Below, piece by piece: positions 49,050 to 58,743 of a DNA stretch of 64,000 nucleotides. Source of the stretch: JAWKNZ01 sp041391425 (GTDB lineage Bacteria; Bdellovibrionota_B; Oligoflexia; Oligoflexales; JAWKNZ01); the NCBI GenBank assembly GCA_041391425.1, contig JAWKNZ010000004.1:186001-250000 (forward strand), read 5' to 3'. Position numbers and translations under genes: made by a program. The notes beneath the pieces are model-generated. The model was not told the origin of the DNA, did no database searches, and saw only the letters and a list, made by a program, of their open reading frames with translations. The first letter of the stretch is position 1, and each line of letters starts with the position of its first letter.

Positions 49050-49837
49050 GCATCACAATTTGAAAAATACTTAACTGGCTAAACATTTCGTCATATGTGT
49101 AACTTATGACATTTAAAGAAAAAATACAAATATGATCAAAAACCCACAGAATGATCATTTCTTATACAATGTTAAAGGCAGGTTAATCCTAAATATTTAG
49201 CAATTATCACTGGCTATTTGGCCAACTGTCAAATATTATTTTACTGTTATTGACAAATACAAGAACTATGACTATAACCTTTCCCGATTAAAGGAATCCC
49301 ATACACTTTGCGCCGGTAGTTGCTTTTAAGCGCTCTAAGTGACAGCAAGCAGGTACTAAAGCCAAAAAATAGATGGAAATTGACTTCTTTACGCAATTAG
49401 TGTACATTCAAATTGCTTGAGTGCCATTGGGGATACGCAACATGTTGATTCTCATAAGAAATCTAATCGATTGTTGTTTGTTTCAAAAAAATATAAAACA
49501 TCATCTGCCGCTGCAATTTTATTTTGTCATATCCGATTTTTAAGTTAAACTGCACGCACAGACTAATTAGTTTAGATCTTCACTAAATTATATTCACTTT
49601 AGGTGGTAAGAGCTTGCCCCTTCAGAGTGAACAGATGTCCATAAGCTCCTCAGCTAGAAACTTCTTCCTTCTCGCAGCAAAAAGCTCCCATACATATCAT
49701 CATAACATTTTAAAATCATTTGATAATTTAATTATTCGCTAAGTTTTTTGCGAGTATTCCGAATAAAGCAAAGTTAAGTAGCTGTTTAACGTTCACACTA
49801 AAATACAATACTTTATTACGGAAATTTGAGGCTAAAA
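49050..49837. other. Intergenic region before the barrel/lipoprotein pair
   Basis: Nearly 800 bp without a supported gene. No tRNA, repeat of the families described here, or clear promoter could be found. Confidence 0.4.
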
Positions 49838-50989
49838 ATGATGCGTGCTCCATCATCAGGTGATAATAAAAACGATGCGTTCACTCGTCAATTACACACA
49901 GGTTATTTCCTATACGTATTTTTCTTAATTATATCGCTCACCCCTGTATCATATGCTGACGAATTTCCATATACCTACCGTAGTTCATATTTTCTAGGCA
50001 GAGGGGATACTGGTCTAGCAATTGCTGACAATGAGGATGCAATTTTTTATAACCCAGCTGGCATTGCCTTAGGAAAAGGCCTCTATAAAAAGACAGTGTT
50101 TGCTGCACCAATGTTAGAAGTTTCGCAAGATACCCGTGACGTCATCCGTAAGATCGCAGTAGAAGATGAGGCCCCAACCTCAATCCTAAGAGAGCATGAG
50201 GGCCGCCCACAGCATTTAGGCTTCAACACCTTCACTGGTGTTATCCTCAGGCGGGCTGCTCTAGGAGCCTTTGCCAGCAACTCATCGACTCTAATGTTAT
50301 TCAAAGATCCGGATGGTGGGTCATTAGAAAGTCTTTATGTGGGATCAACCGCAGCCGCTGGAATGACATTTAGCCTTGCTCAAGATTTTTTCAACCAAAC
50401 CCTGTTAGTAGGATTTACTGGAAAATATATTATGAAGGGGCAAGCAAACTTTAAGGCCAGTGCAGCAGAAGCCGAAAGCTTATCTTCAATCAATCCTGAT
50501 TCTTTAGCAATGAAAGGACAAGGAACAGGTGCAGATATTGGTGTGATGTATAAAATTCCCAGCCAATACAATATAAGCCTAGGGCTTACCATTCAAGACA
50601 TTGGCAATACTACTTTTACTCCCGATCAAAAAACTGACCTGTCAAAAAAAGAACGCCCTTTAAAAGATAACCTGCAAACTATTAATGCCGGAATAGCAGT
50701 AGAACCAGGCCAACGGGCAAGCCGCTTCAAGTTTATGCTGGATCTACGCGATCTAGAAAACAGAACTGGTAACTCATTTTATCGACGTTTCCATTTAGGT
50801 TCAGAGATTACGGTAAAGGACATCGTTGGGATTACAGTAGGTATAAATCAAGGATACCCTACTTTTGGTTTTTACACAGATATCCGTGTATTACGACTTG
50901 ATTTAGGTTTTTACACGGAAGAGCTCGACGAGCTCGCAGGGCGTAGGCCTGATAATCGCTATTTTTTTAGACTCTCTGCAGGGTTATAG
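49838..50989 (+). CDS. Outer-membrane beta-barrel protein, PorV/FadL-like
   Basis: The start is the ATG at 49838, 6 bp after GAGG; the TTG at 49826 is not needed. The product is 383 residues with a long signal region (hydrophobic core YFLYVFFLIISLTPVSYA, cut before DEF). The mature start SSYFLGRGDTGLAIADNEDAIFYNPAGIA is the hallmark of PorV/FadL-type barrels, in which NPAG marks the N-terminal plug. Later strands (ISLGLTIQDIGNTTF; VGITVGINQGYPTFGFYTDI) and the end FFRLSAGL fit a barrel. It may carry hydrophobic molecules or serve as a secretion partner. The lipoprotein gene follows after 11 bp. Confidence 0.7.
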   Translation: MMRAPSSGDNKNDAFTRQLHTGYFLYVFFLIISLTPVSYADEFPYTYRSSYFLGRGDTGLAIADNEDAIFYNPAGIALGKGLYKKTVFAAPMLEVSQDTRDVIRKIAVEDEAPTSILREHEGRPQHLGFNTFTGVILRRAALGAFASNSSTLMLFKDPDGGSLESLYVGSTAAAGMTFSLAQDFFNQTLLVGFTGKYIMKGQANFKASAAEAESLSSINPDSLAMKGQGTGADIGVMYKIPSQYNISLGLTIQDIGNTTFTPDQKTDLSKKERPLKDNLQTINAGIAVEPGQRASRFKFMLDLRDLENRTGNSFYRRFHLGSEITVKDIVGITVGINQGYPTFGFYTDIRVLRLDLGFYTEELDELAGRRPDNRYFFRLSAGL

Positions 50990-51000
50990 GAGATGAGGCC

Positions 51001-51888
51001 ATGACAACTTTCACAATTGCCTCAATAAAGCCAAATCATTTCAAGTGCATACTTATTATCAATTTAGTAAGCCTACTGCTATTAAGTTGTGGGACAAACT
51101 TTTTTGAATCTGTCGATAAATCGGATGCTGCTGCAGATGCGACAATTCAGTTGGAAAAAGGAAACGCTAGTAAAGCAGAAGATATATTATTAAACGCTCT
51201 TGGCAGCGATTACACCAAACTATACGAATCGGCAAGCAGCACCTCAGATCTAGACAGCCTCAAGGACGATTTAACAACTGAAATGCGCCAACTCATTGAT
51301 AGCGGAGACTTAAAAGAAGCACCAAATCTCATCTCAATATTAGCAAGTGCAAGGGCGCAAAGGCATGGAATTGACCCTTTTGAAATTGCTCTAAAATTTG
51401 CCGATAGCAGCACTTCTTCATCACAATCCTCAGACTCGGCAGACTCGACTACTTCCAGCTCCCCCAATGAACTTACCATGCTTTTTCCTGTCCTCCCAGA
51501 AGCGTCAGGAGACAACATCACCGGCTTAGATATCGCCTTGATGCTTTTAGGCTCTCTAGCTGAAGAAAAACAAGTTGCCGATCAATATAAAGAAGCTTTA
51601 TTTCTGACTGCAAGTATAGCTCTAATAACCAAAAGCCTCGATACTGATGGAGATGGTACTATAACAGCATTAGAATCGATAACACTCTCAGATGCCGCCG
51701 CACAAGTACTGCTAAATCAAATTGCTTCAGCTGCTAGCGCTGCCGCAGATAGCGGTGATTTAACCTCAGATGGCGAGTCATCCCTATCGGCCCAACAAAT
51801 TCAAGCATTACAATCACAAATAGATGCGCAAGACGGTGGTACTCAAGAAGAAAAGCTCAGAAACTTTATAGCTCAAAATAAATCCTAG
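51001..51888 (+). CDS. Lipoprotein with Ser-rich linker and an EF-hand-like loop
   Basis: A 295-residue protein with a lipoprotein signal ending at LLLLSC (Cys31). It is helical around residues 40-75 (a TPR-like QLEKGNASKAEDILLNAL) and has a Ser/Asp-rich linker at residues 137-155. The segment DTDGDGTITALE near residue 216-227 has the spacing of a calcium-binding EF-hand or dockerin loop. It lies 11 bp after the barrel gene and is probably co-expressed with it. Its last 23 bp overlap the end of batE on the other strand. The function is unknown. Confidence 0.6.
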   Translation: MTTFTIASIKPNHFKCILIINLVSLLLLSCGTNFFESVDKSDAAADATIQLEKGNASKAEDILLNALGSDYTKLYESASSTSDLDSLKDDLTTEMRQLIDSGDLKEAPNLISILASARAQRHGIDPFEIALKFADSSTSSSQSSDSADSTTSSSPNELTMLFPVLPEASGDNITGLDIALMLLGSLAEEKQVADQYKEALFLTASIALITKSLDTDGDGTITALESITLSDAAAQVLLNQIASAASAAADSGDLTSDGESSLSAQQIQALQSQIDAQDGGTQEEKLRNFIAQNKS

Positions 51889-52645
51889 CATCACTGGATG
51901 CAAGCCAGCCGATTTTGCCATCAGACAATTCAATCTGATACCAATTGCTCTCTTTTTGCTTAGCAACAAAAGGAGCTCCTTCATGCAACTCAAAAACAAC
52001 CGCATTATCTTGCCCAGGCCCAGACTTTACTTTAGCTATAGGAGCGACCACGGCACCCCACTTCTGGGTAAGGGACCAGCTGATTGATGATGCAAATGCA
52101 AAAACTATCCCCAAGCTCAGAAAAGAAAAGGCTAGAAAACGTACCATTTCAAATTTAGGTTTCAAAAGAACAAACACAAACAGAAAAAAGGCTATAGCAA
52201 AACTCAATGCACAAGCATATGCAAGCTCCTTCAAAGTGACAAAATCTGACCAAAAAGCCAAACTCATCAATAAACTTTTCGGCATATCGGGGGACAACTT
52301 GTCTTTATTCTGACTAACAACAAAGCTCAAATTTTTCCGGATATCTGGATCTCTTGGGAGCAGATCTCTAGCTTTCATATATGCAGCAATAGATTCTCCA
52401 CGATGATCCACACGAAAAAAAGCATTTCCTAGATTGTAATACAAATGGCCGTTACCGGGATATTGCCGGATTAAAGATTTATATTGATTTACCGCCTCTT
52501 GATACTTGCCTGCGTCATAAGCTTCAATTCCATCTTCTCTAGAAAGAGAAATATCCCCTTCTGCCTTTACAGCAGAATACTGAGAAAAAAAGCCAAAGAT
52601 CAAAAAAAATATCAGTATAAATTTTGGCAAAAAGAATCCTAGCAC
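51866..52645 (-). CDS. batE: BatE, TPR and SH3-type protein of the Bat operon
   Basis: A GTG at 52645 starts this 259-residue protein, overlapping the batD stop. It has a signal peptide (to about residue 29), TPR repeats (GIEAYDAGKYQEAVNQYKSL; YYNLGNAFFRVDHRGESIAA), two membrane segments around residues 134-180 and a bacterial SH3-type domain at the end (AKVKSGPGQDNAVVFELHEG, WYQIELSDGKIGWL). This is the usual layout of BatE. It is the last gene of the operon and overlaps the end of the convergent lipoprotein gene by 23 bp. Bat proteins are linked to oxygen and stress tolerance in Bacteroides and Leptospira; the mechanism is unsettled. Confidence 0.85.
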   Translation of the reverse strand: MLGFFLPKFILIFFLIFGFFSQYSAVKAEGDISLSREDGIEAYDAGKYQEAVNQYKSLIRQYPGNGHLYYNLGNAFFRVDHRGESIAAYMKARDLLPRDPDIRKNLSFVVSQNKDKLSPDMPKSLLMSLAFWSDFVTLKELAYACALSFAIAFFLFVFVLLKPKFEMVRFLAFSFLSLGIVFAFASSISWSLTQKWGAVVAPIAKVKSGPGQDNAVVFELHEGAPFVAKQKESNWYQIELSDGKIGWLASSDARIYFEL

Positions 52646-54417
52646 TGTTTATCGATCTCCTTAGCTATTTGTAAAATTTCTTCCTTGGTCTGTTGTATGA
52701 CCGCTTCAGCAATAGGCTTATCTGTATATTCAAACTGCTGTACTTTGTCTGCCATCAAGATGACCTTATCAATCAATGGCTGCGAAATACCCATTTTAAC
52801 AAGTAAAAGAATTAAATCCTGCTTAGTTAGGGCTTCGCCTTTTACAGAAGCTTTATCTCCGACAAAAATCCTAAAATTTTTATAAAACTCTGATAAGCTC
52901 ATTCCATCTAACTTGTGAGATGATTGTTTTAAATTCTTAAATGCATGCGAGCGTCGCCTTTTGGCCTGATCCCGCCCGAATCGAGATCTATAAGATTGAA
53001 AAAAAAACGTGAATAATAGTAGAGCTAAAGGCCCTCCCGTCATAAGTGATAATACCTCTAGATCACTCTTATTTAATTCTGCAGCCTCATGGAGGTCAAA
53101 ACGCCGGTGGATATCAATCAAATCATGTGCCAACTGCTTAATATCAGATTTTTTAGCAAGATCAATGCCTCCCGAATTCGGTGAAACCACTACAGCCTGC
53201 TCTTGATTACTACCGCTAACCTTGAGTTTGCCTAAATCTACCGACAAATTTTCAAAAGAATGTTTACTCGGATTAAAGACTGGAATACTAATGGACTGCA
53301 AATCGACTTCACCGGCAACAGCAGGCACCAACGCATATTTAAATACTTTTTCGGAAAGGACACCACTATCAATCTGTAGATCTTGATTATTCGTTCCCTG
53401 ATCTGTATAAACTTTAACAGCATTTGAAAAGTCCAGCTCAGGTGCTTTTAATAATTCTAACAGTCCGTTACCCTTGACCCTGACAGTCAAAGTCGCCGTA
53501 TCTCCCATTGCAAGCTCACTCTTACTCAGTTCAGCTGAAATGGTAAATTCACCTACAATACCACCATAATTCGCAGGCCGCGATGCCTTCGGAACTTCTA
53601 GCGCTTTAAATGACAACGCATCAGAAACCGCTAACAACGAATATTTTTGCCATTGATTCATAGAAAAAAAATCATCAAAGAATGAATGCCGTCTCTGCCT
53701 TGCTTTGGTTTCTGGCTTTAAATAAATAGCTTTCCATCGCTCCTCTGGAAAGATATTTTCACTTGCAGCAAGTGGTACCGCTATAATTTTTGTTGTCGAT
53801 ACCGTATAAATAGAATCGCCAACTTTTTTTTCATAAGGCCTAAAATCCTTTTTATCCAACTCTCTAAGTACAGTCGAACGATCAGTCAAAGATTGCAAAC
53901 TCGACAACCTCATTCCAGATTTTACGTAGGCTCGAATCGTTAAAACAAAAGGTTCCCCAACATAGACAGCACTAGCCTTTGACACTTCCCTTTCTATAAA
54001 AATATCCTTGCTACCACTGAGCTGTCCTTGCGAGGGATCTTTATTAACCTGAAACCTTAAAGGAAGAGTCGCCATCATCTGACCATCGATTTTAGCTTTT
54101 AGTGAAGGAATCTCGTAACTACCAACACTTATAGGTATTATGGTAAAAGAATAAATCCGCTCCGAGCTCACTTTTCCATTTATAACTGTCGTACTTTGTG
54201 AGGTCCCTGTCGATTCTATTTGTAAACCTTTGACCTCTGGCAAATAAATATCTTGTCCCTCCAGCTCGCCTTCTACATGCACCTCTAAGCCTAAAGACTC
54301 TCCCAAAGCCGCCGACGTTTTATCTAACTCAGCAGAAAAACTTCCTGCCATCAAATTTTGATAAGAAAAGACGGTCCAAAGCATACAAATATAAGAAAGA
54401 TAAGATTTATAGCGCAT
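52639..54417 (-). CDS. batD: BatD, large exported membrane-anchored protein
   Basis: A 592-residue protein with a signal peptide (SYICMLWTVFSYQNLMAGS) and repeated beta-sandwich domains: SAALGESLGLEVHVEGE near residue 35, VYVGEPFVLTIRAYVKSG near residue 151, and LAMGDTATLTVRVKGNGLLE near residue 300. The C-terminal TM lies at about residues 456-475 (TGGPLALLLFTFFFQSY), followed by a basic cytoplasmic tail. This matches the BatD (oxygen tolerance) family. It starts 1 bp after batBC and overlaps batE, so the three genes are translated together. The bulk of the protein should be periplasmic. Confidence 0.88.
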   Translation of the reverse strand: MRYKSYLSYICMLWTVFSYQNLMAGSFSAELDKTSAALGESLGLEVHVEGELEGQDIYLPEVKGLQIESTGTSQSTTVINGKVSSERIYSFTIIPISVGSYEIPSLKAKIDGQMMATLPLRFQVNKDPSQGQLSGSKDIFIEREVSKASAVYVGEPFVLTIRAYVKSGMRLSSLQSLTDRSTVLRELDKKDFRPYEKKVGDSIYTVSTTKIIAVPLAASENIFPEERWKAIYLKPETKARQRRHSFFDDFFSMNQWQKYSLLAVSDALSFKALEVPKASRPANYGGIVGEFTISAELSKSELAMGDTATLTVRVKGNGLLELLKAPELDFSNAVKVYTDQGTNNQDLQIDSGVLSEKVFKYALVPAVAGEVDLQSISIPVFNPSKHSFENLSVDLGKLKVSGSNQEQAVVVSPNSGGIDLAKKSDIKQLAHDLIDIHRRFDLHEAAELNKSDLEVLSLMTGGPLALLLFTFFFQSYRSRFGRDQAKRRRSHAFKNLKQSSHKLDGMSLSEFYKNFRIFVGDKASVKGEALTKQDLILLLVKMGISQPLIDKVILMADKVQQFEYTDKPIAEAVIQQTKEEILQIAKEIDKQC

Positions 54418-54418
54418 A

Positions 54419-56272
54419 TTACCAATCCTTTTCCGAGGGGTTCGATGGTTTTACCAACCGAGGTTTTGGAAGATGCTGTAAGCTTTCTTGTTCAAAACTT
54501 TCGAGCAAAGATATTGCTTCTTCCTTAGATAGGTCTCTTTGCTGCATATCAGCATCGGCCTGCCCACCGCCTTCCTTCTCTTTACTATCGCTATTTTTAT
54601 CAGATTGAGCTACATCCTCTTGTGATTTGTCCTTTTCATGCTCAGATGATTGACCTTCGTCCTTTTTCGCTTCTTGGGATTCAGAGTCCTGCTGTTTTTT
54701 ATTTTCCTTTTCTTCTTGTGATTGTTTTGATTGGTCTTTTTTATCTTTCTTTTCTTGTGATCCCTTATCATCACTATTTTTTTTAGAATCGTCTTTTTCT
54801 GACTTCTGATCATTCTTTTCTTGCTGTTGCTGCTTTTGCTTTTCCAATTCTTTCATAACCCATGACATATTTTCTTCCGCATCCTTATCATTAGGATCGA
54901 TGCTCAATGCCTGCTGATAAGCTTGAACCGCTTTTTCAAGCTCTCCCTTTGCTACATGCGCATTACCCATATTGTAATATGAGTCACGGGCAAACTTTTC
55001 TTTATTTAATTGCGCGGCCTTGGCAAAACCTTCCAGAGCTTTATCATAATCCCCGTTTTGAAATTGACTCACAGCGCGGTTATAAGGGTGGGCCGCTTCT
55101 TTCGGATCTCTAATTTCTGCGTCTGAAAATCCTTGAGCAGCCTCGTCAAATTTTTTATTTTTATAGGCTTCTTCAGCTTGCTCAGGTGACAAACCTCCGG
55201 CCATGGCAGTTTCAGCAAGATGGCTACTAAAAAAATGTAGTAAAAAGATTATTGCGGTAGTACGTAAAATCCTATGTTTCTTTTTATTATCCCCCCAAAA
55301 AAACTCAGAAAACAAACACAATAATGCTAAAGCAAGAAACCATTGAAACCTTTCATACCAAACACGCTGCCGGCTTGTACCAAATTCGGCGTCACTAACA
55401 TTAGCTCGAATACCACCTTTATATATATTTTCTAGATCCATATCACCAGTGACAGACCTCACATAAGTGCCTTTGGTCTTAAGAGAAATTTCTTGCAATG
55501 TTCGTTCATCTAGCTTTGATATCACTAAATTGCCATCATGATCCTTTTTAAACCCATTGTCATCTGGTATCGGCGCCCCTTCTAGCCCTCCAATGCCTAT
55601 GGAAAAAATTTTAATACCGCTATCTACTGCCAATTTTGCCGCAGCTAACGGATCCGAATCATGATCCTCACCATCAGTAATCAAAAGTATTGCTTGAGCT
55701 TCCGAATCAGAGGCGCTAGTTTTCTTCAAGCGATCCACTGCCATTCGAATGGCATCACCAATAGCAGTTCCTTGGACAGGCATCAAACTGGTGTCCAATT
55801 GACTAATAAAAGCTTTAGCAAGGCGGTAATCTGATGTCAAAGGACACTGAACAAACGGCACCCCCCCAAAACCAATAATGCCAATACGATCACCTTCCAA
55901 CATATTCAATAAGTCTATCAATTCTCTTTTAGCGCGAGACAAACGATCCGGAGTGATATCAGAAGCTTTCATCGACTGGGATAAGTCTAATACAACCATA
56001 ATATCAGCTCCTCCCTGTTGCACATCCCTCCACTGAAATCCAAGCCTTGGTTTAGCAAGTGCTACAATTATCGCAGCAGTTCCTAATAACAAAAATGCAT
56101 TTTTCAAAAGCAAGTTAAATTTACTCGGTGTCACAGTCAGGAGCTCAGACAGCCGATTTGCCGAAAATTTTGCTAATTTTCTCAGCCTAAAACTCACCCC
56201 TAACCATAAAAAAATAGCCATAAGAGGCAATATCCAAAGCCAAACCAAATTGTCAGGTCGAGCAAAATACAT
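54419..56272 (-). CDS. batB: BatB-BatC fusion: VWA domain plus TPR and a highly charged tail
   Basis: The 617-residue product combines two proteins that are separate in many Bat operons. Residues 1-80 have two TMs. Residues about 85-290 form a VWA domain with MIDAS motif DLSQS and ITDGED. Two more TMs lie near 315-365. The second half is BatC-like: a hydrophobic stretch ending AETAMAG, three TPR units (AEEAYKNKKFDEAAQGFSDA; YNRAVSQFQNGDYDKALEGF; YYNMGNAHVAKGELEKAVQA), then about 100 residues composed almost wholly of Lys, Glu, Gln, Asp and Ser. Its position between batA and batD agrees with the name. Confidence 0.88.
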   Translation of the reverse strand: MYFARPDNLVWLWILPLMAIFLWLGVSFRLRKLAKFSANRLSELLTVTPSKFNLLLKNAFLLLGTAAIIVALAKPRLGFQWRDVQQGGADIMVVLDLSQSMKASDITPDRLSRAKRELIDLLNMLEGDRIGIIGFGGVPFVQCPLTSDYRLAKAFISQLDTSLMPVQGTAIGDAIRMAVDRLKKTSASDSEAQAILLITDGEDHDSDPLAAAKLAVDSGIKIFSIGIGGLEGAPIPDDNGFKKDHDGNLVISKLDERTLQEISLKTKGTYVRSVTGDMDLENIYKGGIRANVSDAEFGTSRQRVWYERFQWFLALALLCLFSEFFWGDNKKKHRILRTTAIIFLLHFFSSHLAETAMAGGLSPEQAEEAYKNKKFDEAAQGFSDAEIRDPKEAAHPYNRAVSQFQNGDYDKALEGFAKAAQLNKEKFARDSYYNMGNAHVAKGELEKAVQAYQQALSIDPNDKDAEENMSWVMKELEKQKQQQQEKNDQKSEKDDSKKNSDDKGSQEKKDKKDQSKQSQEEKENKKQQDSESQEAKKDEGQSSEHEKDKSQEDVAQSDKNSDSKEKEGGGQADADMQQRDLSKEEAISLLESFEQESLQHLPKPRLVKPSNPSEKDW

Positions 56273-56274
56273 AC

Positions 56275-57261
56275 CTAAGGCAACCTCCGCAGCCTAGTCA
56301 TACCCAGAAGGGCTTCAAATAAAACAAAAAACAGTCCAGGCCATAAAAAAATTGCAAATTTTTCATCATAAATTTGAAAGATCGGAACTGCTAGTTCGGT
56401 TTTTTCAAGGGTATCGATAGTATCGTAGATTTCCATCAATTCATTGGTATCAACCGCACGAAAATACTTACCACCGGTAATCTTTGCAACTTCCTGCAAG
56501 CTTTCTTCATCTATTTTGAAAACTTGCCTTTGATACCCAAATTTCGTAGGAAATAAAACCGGACCGTTACTCCCCACACCAATGGTATAAATTTTTACGC
56601 CGACGGCCTTAGCTGCCTTAGCAACGTCGACAGGACGGGTCCTTCCGGCAGTGTTTGAGCCATCAGTCAGTAATATAACAATTTTACTTTTTGCCTTTAA
56701 ATCTTTCATACGATTCGTAGCTACCGCAATGGCATCTCCAACTGCGGTTGACTCACCAGCCATACCAATCTCAACCCCTTCTAAAAACCGCAACAAAACA
56801 GTATGATCTAGTGTCAAAGGAGCTTGAGCAAAGGCATGATCGCCAAAGACAACCATACCAATACGATCGTCAAATCTTCTATTGATAAAATTAGCCATAA
56901 CAGCTTTTACAACTTCTAAACGGTTGTAGCGTTTACCATTAATTTGAAAATCCAAAGCTCGCATACTACCGGAAGTATCAACGGCCAGCATAATATCTAG
57001 ACCATCACTTTTACGCTTTACCTCCCCCCGCCCGGCCTGCGGCCTAGCCATCGCCAAAACGATAAAGACCACAGAAAGAACACGGCAAAGAAAAGGTAGA
57101 TGGCGCAAAAACACCCATTTCGAACGGCGAAGATGCGCAAATATTTTTAAATTCGGATACAAAACCGCCGACGACGATTTACGTCGCAAATACCGATAAA
57201 ACATGGGGACTAATAGCAGCAGTGCAAGTAACCACAGAGGCTCGGCAAATTCAAAGTTGAT
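56275..57261 (-). CDS. batA: BatA, VWA-domain protein (apparent ATC start)
   Basis: The first ATG (57204) would cut off the family's first hydrophobic segment. The frame stays open upstream and reads NFEFAEPLWLLALLLLVPM, the normal BatA start, back to an ATC at 57261 that sits 6 bp after GGAGG. Either ATC is used as a start or one base is wrong (ATG). The product is then 328 residues: TM, short linker, TM (LCRVLSVVFIVLAMARPQAG), VWA domain with DTSGSM and LTDGSNTAGR, and a C-terminal TM. It overlaps the end of the DUF4381 gene by 11 bp, as expected for a tightly coupled operon. Confidence 0.85.
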   Translation of the reverse strand: MNFEFAEPLWLLALLLLVPMFYRYLRRKSSSAVLYPNLKIFAHLRRSKWVFLRHLPFLCRVLSVVFIVLAMARPQAGRGEVKRKSDGLDIMLAVDTSGSMRALDFQINGKRYNRLEVVKAVMANFINRRFDDRIGMVVFGDHAFAQAPLTLDHTVLLRFLEGVEIGMAGESTAVGDAIAVATNRMKDLKAKSKIVILLTDGSNTAGRTRPVDVAKAAKAVGVKIYTIGVGSNGPVLFPTKFGYQRQVFKIDEESLQEVAKITGGKYFRAVDTNELMEIYDTIDTLEKTELAVPIFQIYDEKFAIFLWPGLFFVLFEALLGMTRLRRLP

Positions 57262-57853
57262 GTGACACCTCCTTTTTAAAGCCTTTGGAGTTTTTCATGG
57301 TGTTTTCAGAAGATTCTCCAATTTGAGCAGACGCCAATTGATTTGCAAGTAAACAACGCGTCCAATACCTCACATTTTTTGTACTCAACTTTGCCTCTTC
57401 CAACGACGTTTCCACCTTAGCAAATTTAATCATATCGGCACGCTCGAAAAAGGACATCATCTCATGAGCCTTACTCCTTTCGGTAAAAGAAGGGCTTACC
57501 AAAGCCACTTTTAATTCTTTTAGAGTCAAATCAGTCGCCGAAATCTCAGAAACCTCTTCGATAATTTGCCGAAATAGCAGACTAAGCCGATAAAAATAAT
57601 CTTCACAGGCCTTGCCTTCAAATGGAATAGTAGGACTAAGCTCATTGAGCTCTCTATTTAATCTATCAATTAGGGCTTCCTTCGGCGGAATTACTAATGA
57701 CCGTCGTTTTTTACGCCACCAAAAGAATATTAAGGCCACAAATAACAGTATCAACAAGGCCGCTAAAGCATAAGGCCAATAGATCGCTAGAGAGCTTTCA
57801 TAGTGAACTATAGGTCGGATCGGATGAGGTAAATGGTTTAGCTGTTGGCTCAT
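57251..57853 (-). CDS. DUF4381 membrane protein of the Bat operon
   Basis: A 200-residue protein with one TM at about residues 28-47 (ALAALLILLFVALIFFWW), a basic stop-transfer segment (RKKRRS) and a helical cytoplasmic domain (YFYRLSLLFRQIIEEVSEI, ...MMSFFERADMIKFAKVE) that fits DUF4381. Its ATG overlaps the DUF58 stop (ATGA), and its own 3' end contains the batA ribosome site and start. Genes of this family are regularly found between DUF58 and batA. The role is unknown. Confidence 0.85.
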   Translation of the reverse strand: MSQQLNHLPHPIRPIVHYESSLAIYWPYALAALLILLFVALIFFWWRKKRRSLVIPPKEALIDRLNRELNELSPTIPFEGKACEDYFYRLSLLFRQIIEEVSEISATDLTLKELKVALVSPSFTERSKAHEMMSFFERADMIKFAKVETSLEEAKLSTKNVRYWTRCLLANQLASAQIGESSENTMKNSKGFKKEVSHQL

Positions 57854-58734
57854 ATCTTTATGCGCCTTTCTCGTTTTCGCATAAACTGCATAAGTGGAGC
57901 AATAACAGGCTCCCCAGTCTCCACCGCAAAAGAAGCAATGCCAAACCGCCTAAATTGCTCTGTAAGTTTTTCAGCCCTTGAATTCCAAGCCCGACAAAAT
58001 GACTCTCTAACCTTTCTGTCTTGGCTGTCAATAATGATGCGTTCACCACTTTCCTGATCTTCAAACTCAATAAGCCCGCATGGGGAAAGCTCTCTTTCCC
58101 TAGGGTCTTCGACGCGCACACAGGTAATAGAATGCCTTTTCGCCGCAATCCGCAAAGAGGTTTCATAACCGTCGGACCAAAAGTCTGAAAGCATAAAGCA
58201 CATACTCTTTCTCTGTTGCACTTTCATCAAATAATCAAGCGCCCCGGCAATATCAGTCTTTTTGCCCCTTCCCTCATGGGTCAGCACCTCACGGATGATC
58301 CTCCATACATGCGCTCGACCTTTATTAGGTGGAATATATTGCTCCACATGGTCTGAAAAAGCTATAAGACCAACCTTGTCATTATTTTTAATAGCTAAAA
58401 ATGCCAGAATAGCCGCCAGCTCAGCTGAAACTTCGTTTTTAAATCTGCCAGTTGTACCGAACCCTTGTGAAGGGCTGACATCTACTAGCAGCATCATTGT
58501 CATCTCTCTTTCTTCGCGGAATTTCTTAATATGTGGGACATAGGCACGGGCAGTCACATTCCAATCGATAATGCGTATATCGTCTCCAGGTACGTATTCT
58601 CGCACCTCGTCAAACTCCATACCCAAGCCTTTAAATACAGAAGAATACTCTCCTGCCAGAGCATCATTGGCCAAATGCCCAGCTTTTAACTGCAATCGTT
58701 TGATCTGCGTAATAAGCTCAGAAGATAGCATCAA
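57850..58734 (-). CDS. DUF58 protein of the MoxR/Bat operon
   Basis: A 294-residue protein. Residues 20-65 contain the DUF58 signature GEYSSVFKGLGMEFDEVREY followed by DDIRIIDWNVTAR. A degenerate VWA-like domain follows, with DVSPSQGFGT in place of the usual DxSxS-x-M. No TM is present, so it is cytoplasmic. It starts 9 bp after moxR. DUF58 proteins are constant partners of MoxR ATPases and probably link them to the VWA proteins BatA and BatB. Confidence 0.92.
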   Translation of the reverse strand: MMLSSELITQIKRLQLKAGHLANDALAGEYSSVFKGLGMEFDEVREYVPGDDIRIIDWNVTARAYVPHIKKFREEREMTMMLLVDVSPSQGFGTTGRFKNEVSAELAAILAFLAIKNNDKVGLIAFSDHVEQYIPPNKGRAHVWRIIREVLTHEGRGKKTDIAGALDYLMKVQQRKSMCFMLSDFWSDGYETSLRIAAKRHSITCVRVEDPRERELSPCGLIEFEDQESGERIIIDSQDRKVRESFCRAWNSRAEKLTEQFRRFGIASFAVETGEPVIAPLMQFMRKRERRIKI

Positions 58735-58743
58735 AAAATCTCC

